Source: Pseudomonadota bacterium (GTDB lineage Bacteria > Pseudomonadota > Gammaproteobacteria > Xanthomonadales > Rhodanobacteraceae). From it: a stretch of DNA of 8,369 bases. Below are positions 5,618 to 8,369 of this stretch, one piece after another; position 1 is the first letter of the stretch; the number at the start of each line of letters is the position of its first letter. A program made the position numbers and the translations under genes. A model generated the notes under the pieces. It was not told the DNA's origin. It saw nothing but the letters and a program-made list of their open reading frames with translations, and did no database searches. The stretch covers positions 1 through 8,369 of the forward strand of contig JAJYMF010000352.1 of assembly GCA_021787175.1 (NCBI GenBank). Reading direction: 5' to 3'.

Positions 5618-7420
5618 TCATTCGCCCGCCGGCAGCACGCCGAGGACCTCGGCGACCGTGGTCACGCCGCGCGCCACCTGCGCCGCCGCCGAGTGGCGCA
5701 GCGGGCGCATGCCTGCAGCCAGCGCGGCGGCGGTGAAGGCGCCGCTGTCGAAAGCGGGTCCGATCATGCCGCGCAATGGCGCGCTCAGGCGCAGCATCTC
5801 GTAGATGCCGGTGCGGCCGAGGAAGCCGGTGTTGCGGCATTCGATGCAGCCGACCGCACCGAAGGCCCGCGCCGGCGGCGTCAGCGCCAGCCCGTGGGTC
5901 AGCGCGAGCCAGCCGTCGTGGTCCAGCGCGATCTCGCGCTTGCAGTGCGGGCACAGCGTGCGCACCAGGCGCTGCGCGACGACGCCGGTCAGCGTCGACT
6001 GGATCAGGTAGTGCGGCACGCCGAGGTCGAGCAGGCGCGTCACCGCGCTGGGCGCGTCGTTGGTGTGCAGGGTGGACAGCACCAGATGCCCGGTCAGCGA
6101 GGCCTGCACCGCCATCTCGGCGGTTTCGAGGTCGCGGATCTCGCCGACCATGATGATGTCGGGATCCTGGCGCAGCAGGGTGCGCACGCCGGCGGCAAAG
6201 TCGAGGTCGATCGCCGGCTGCACCTGCATCTGGTTGAACTCGGGGCTGACCATCTCGATCGGGTCCTCGACCGTGCACACGTTGAGCTCGGGCCGCGCCA
6301 GGTGCTTGAGCGTCGAGTACAGCGTGGTGGTCTTGCCCGAGCCGGTGGGACCGGTGACCAGCACGATGCCGTGCGGGCGCTCGACCAGCTGCCGCCACAG
6401 CGCTTCTTCGTCGGGCGCGAAGCCGAGCTGCGCGAACGCCTTGACCACGATGTCGGGATCGAAGATGCGCATCACCACCTTCTCGCCGAAGGCGGTGGGC
6501 ATGGTCGACAGGCGCAGCTCGACCTCGCGGCCGCCAACCGAGCGCGTCTTGATGCGGCCGTCCTGCGGGCGGCGCTTTTCGGCGACGTCCATGCGGCCGA
6601 GGATCTTGATGCGCGCGGTCACCGCGCTCATCACCGGCGTCGGCAGCTCGAACACCTTGTGCATCACGCCGTCGATGCGAAAGCGCATCTGGCCCATCTC
6701 GCGGCGCGGCTCCAGATGGATGTCGGACGCGCGCTGCTCGAACGCGTACTGCAGCAGCCAGTCGACGATGTGCACCACGTGGCGGTCGTCGGCGCCGACC
6801 TCGCCGGCCTTGCCCAGCTCGAGCAGCTGCTCGAAGTTGAGCAGCGTGCTGCCGTCGCCCTCCCCTTTCGCGTCGCGCGCCAGCTGGATCGAGCGCTGCA
6901 CGCCGTAGAACTCGCCCAGATAGCGGTTGATCTCGATCGGGTTGGCGACCACCCGGTGCACGTCGCGGCGCAGCATCTGCGCCAGATCCGTCGACCAGCG
7001 CGTCTCGAACGGCTCGGCGGTGGCGAAGGTCACCTCGCTCGCGGTCGCCTTGACCGGCAGCACGCGATGGCGCTGCGCCCAGGCGTGGCTGACCACCTGG
7101 GTGACCGCGGCGACGTCGATCTTCATCGGGTCGATCTTGAGATAGGACAGGCGCGCCTTGTCGGCCAGCCAGTGGGTCAGCACCTCGAGGCTGAGCGGAC
7201 GCTCCGGCGTGCGCTGGTCGGCGACGCGCGCGTTGGCGATCAGCACCAGCGGGTGCAGTTCCAGCGCCTTCTTGCCGGCGCGCGAGCTGGTGCGCACGCG
7301 GCGCGCGTCCTCGACGCCCAGCAGCCCGTCCACCATCAGCGCCGCCAGCACTTCCTCCAGCTCGAGCCGGCCGCGCCGGCCCAGCGTGGCGATCGCAACG
7401 GGATTGCCTTCCACCGCCAT
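5618..7420 (-). CDS. GspE/PulE/PilB-type secretion or pilus assembly ATPase
   Basis: A 600-residue traffic ATPase of the GspE/PilB family, hexameric motors at the cytoplasmic face of type II secretion and type IV pilus systems. The start at 7420 is chosen for its GGAGG ribosome site; an upstream in-frame ATG at 7480 would add 20 residues without such a site. An N-terminal MshEN/T2SSE_N-like region (about 20-170) precedes the ATPase core. The core has ASDIHLEP (231-238), Walker A GPTGSGKT (357-364), the Asp box VEDPIE (384-389), Walker B MVGEIRD with Glu427 (424-430) and the His box LHTND (451-455). Four cysteines (490, 493, 525, 528) in two CxxC pairs form the zinc-binding domain typical of the GspE/PilB branch and absent from PilT retraction ATPases. 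All key residues are present. No other gsp or pil gene lies in the window, so I do not choose between gspE and pilB. The gene is divergent from glyQ. Confidence 0.9.
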   Translation of the reverse strand: MAVEGNPVAIATLGRRGRLELEEVLAALMVDGLLGVEDARRVRTSSRAGKKALELHPLVLIANARVADQRTPERPLSLEVLTHWLADKARLSYLKIDPMKIDVAAVTQVVSHAWAQRHRVLPVKATASEVTFATAEPFETRWSTDLAQMLRRDVHRVVANPIEINRYLGEFYGVQRSIQLARDAKGEGDGSTLLNFEQLLELGKAGEVGADDRHVVHIVDWLLQYAFEQRASDIHLEPRREMGQMRFRIDGVMHKVFELPTPVMSAVTARIKILGRMDVAEKRRPQDGRIKTRSVGGREVELRLSTMPTAFGEKVVMRIFDPDIVVKAFAQLGFAPDEEALWRQLVERPHGIVLVTGPTGSGKTTTLYSTLKHLARPELNVCTVEDPIEMVSPEFNQMQVQPAIDLDFAAGVRTLLRQDPDIIMVGEIRDLETAEMAVQASLTGHLVLSTLHTNDAPSAVTRLLDLGVPHYLIQSTLTGVVAQRLVRTLCPHCKREIALDHDGWLALTHGLALTPPARAFGAVGCIECRNTGFLGRTGIYEMLRLSAPLRGMIGPAFDSGAFTAAALAAGMRPLRHSAAAQVARGVTTVAEVLGVLPAGE

Positions 7421-7424
7421 GCTG

Positions 7425-7429
7425 CCTCC
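7425..7429 (-). promoter_or_regulatory. Ribosome binding site of the GspE-like gene
   Basis: GGAGG on the minus strand, 4 nt before the ATG at 7418-7420. It is the strongest Shine-Dalgarno in the window and decides the start of the ATPase in favour of 7420 over the in-frame ATG at 7480. Confidence 0.8.
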
Positions 7430-7463
7430 GGCATGCGCCGACGCGGCAGATCGCGGCCCGCGG

Positions 7464-7491
7464 CAGACGCGCAAAAACACGCCGCTATACT
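7464..7491 (+). promoter_or_regulatory. Candidate sigma-70 promoter of glyQ
   Basis: TATACT at 7486-7491 matches five of six bases of the -10 consensus and lies in the most AT-rich stretch of the divergent spacer. CAGACG at 7464-7469, 16 nt upstream, keeps the GAC core of a -35 box but is weak. Transcription would begin near 7498, giving a leader of about 38 nt, too short for a T-box or other riboswitch. No comparable promoter was found for the divergent gene. Confidence 0.5.
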
Positions 7492-7523
7492 AGCGCGCCT
7501 GATTCGCGCGCCCTGCCGGCGCC

Positions 7524-7527
7524 AGGA
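7524..7527 (+). promoter_or_regulatory. Ribosome binding site of glyQ
   Basis: AGGA lies 8 nt before the ATG at 7536, an acceptable position that supports this start. Confidence 0.5.
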
Positions 7528-7535
7528 AACGCCGC

Positions 7536-8369
<834 letters not shown>

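Noticed and set aside
7421..7480. Upstream start for the GspE-like protein, adding 20 residues
   Set aside because: The internal ATG at 7418-7420 has GGAGG 4 nt upstream, while the ATG at 7480 has none, and the extra residues do not look like the family.

Overview
The window is very GC-rich chromosomal DNA. It carries housekeeping and envelope genes with strong gammaproteobacterial character: RdgC, a two-subunit-type glycyl-tRNA synthetase alpha chain (GlyQ), an ExeA/GspA-like ATPase and a GspE/PilB-like ATPase. Base composition, the proteins and a GTAG-type REP pair of the kind known from Stenotrophomonas suggest the Xanthomonadales (Lysobacterales). That placement is inference from memory of such genomes, and I would not go below order.

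Layout. (1) Bases 1-3741, plus strand: a compact run of four genes. These are the 3' part of rdgC (start outside the window), a YgjP/DUF45-type zinc metallohydrolase, an ExeA/GspA-like AAA ATPase with one membrane segment and a C-terminal peptidoglycan-binding domain, and a rhomboid intramembrane serine protease. Gaps are 30, 17 and 3 nt, so they are probably co-transcribed. (2) Bases 3758-7420, minus strand, in transcription order: a GspE/PulE-type secretion or pilus ATPase, a stand-alone class I glutamine amidotransferase, a 221-nt spacer holding two REP-like palindromes in inverted orientation, and a BPSS1780-type multispanning membrane protein that converges on the rhomboid gene with only 16 nt between the two stop codons. 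(3) Bases 7421-7535: a short divergent intergenic region with a plausible promoter for glyQ. (4) Bases 7536-8369, plus strand: glyQ, cut by the window end about 20-25 codons before its expected stop.

How the genes relate. The ExeA-like and GspE-like ATPases both belong to families that power or build type II secretion and type IV pilus machines. Here each stands without the rest of such a system (no gspB, C, D, F, G or K in the window). The closest thing to a functional pairing is exeA-like plus rhomboid, nearly touching and probably translationally coupled. The other genes look like ordinary core-genome neighbours.

I saw no tRNA, rRNA, CRISPR array, insertion sequence, phage gene or toxin-antitoxin pair, and no clear sign of a new multi-gene system. 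The findings are therefore modest: the ATPase-rhomboid pair, the orphan GspE, the REP pair, and an unusual motif in the metallohydrolase.
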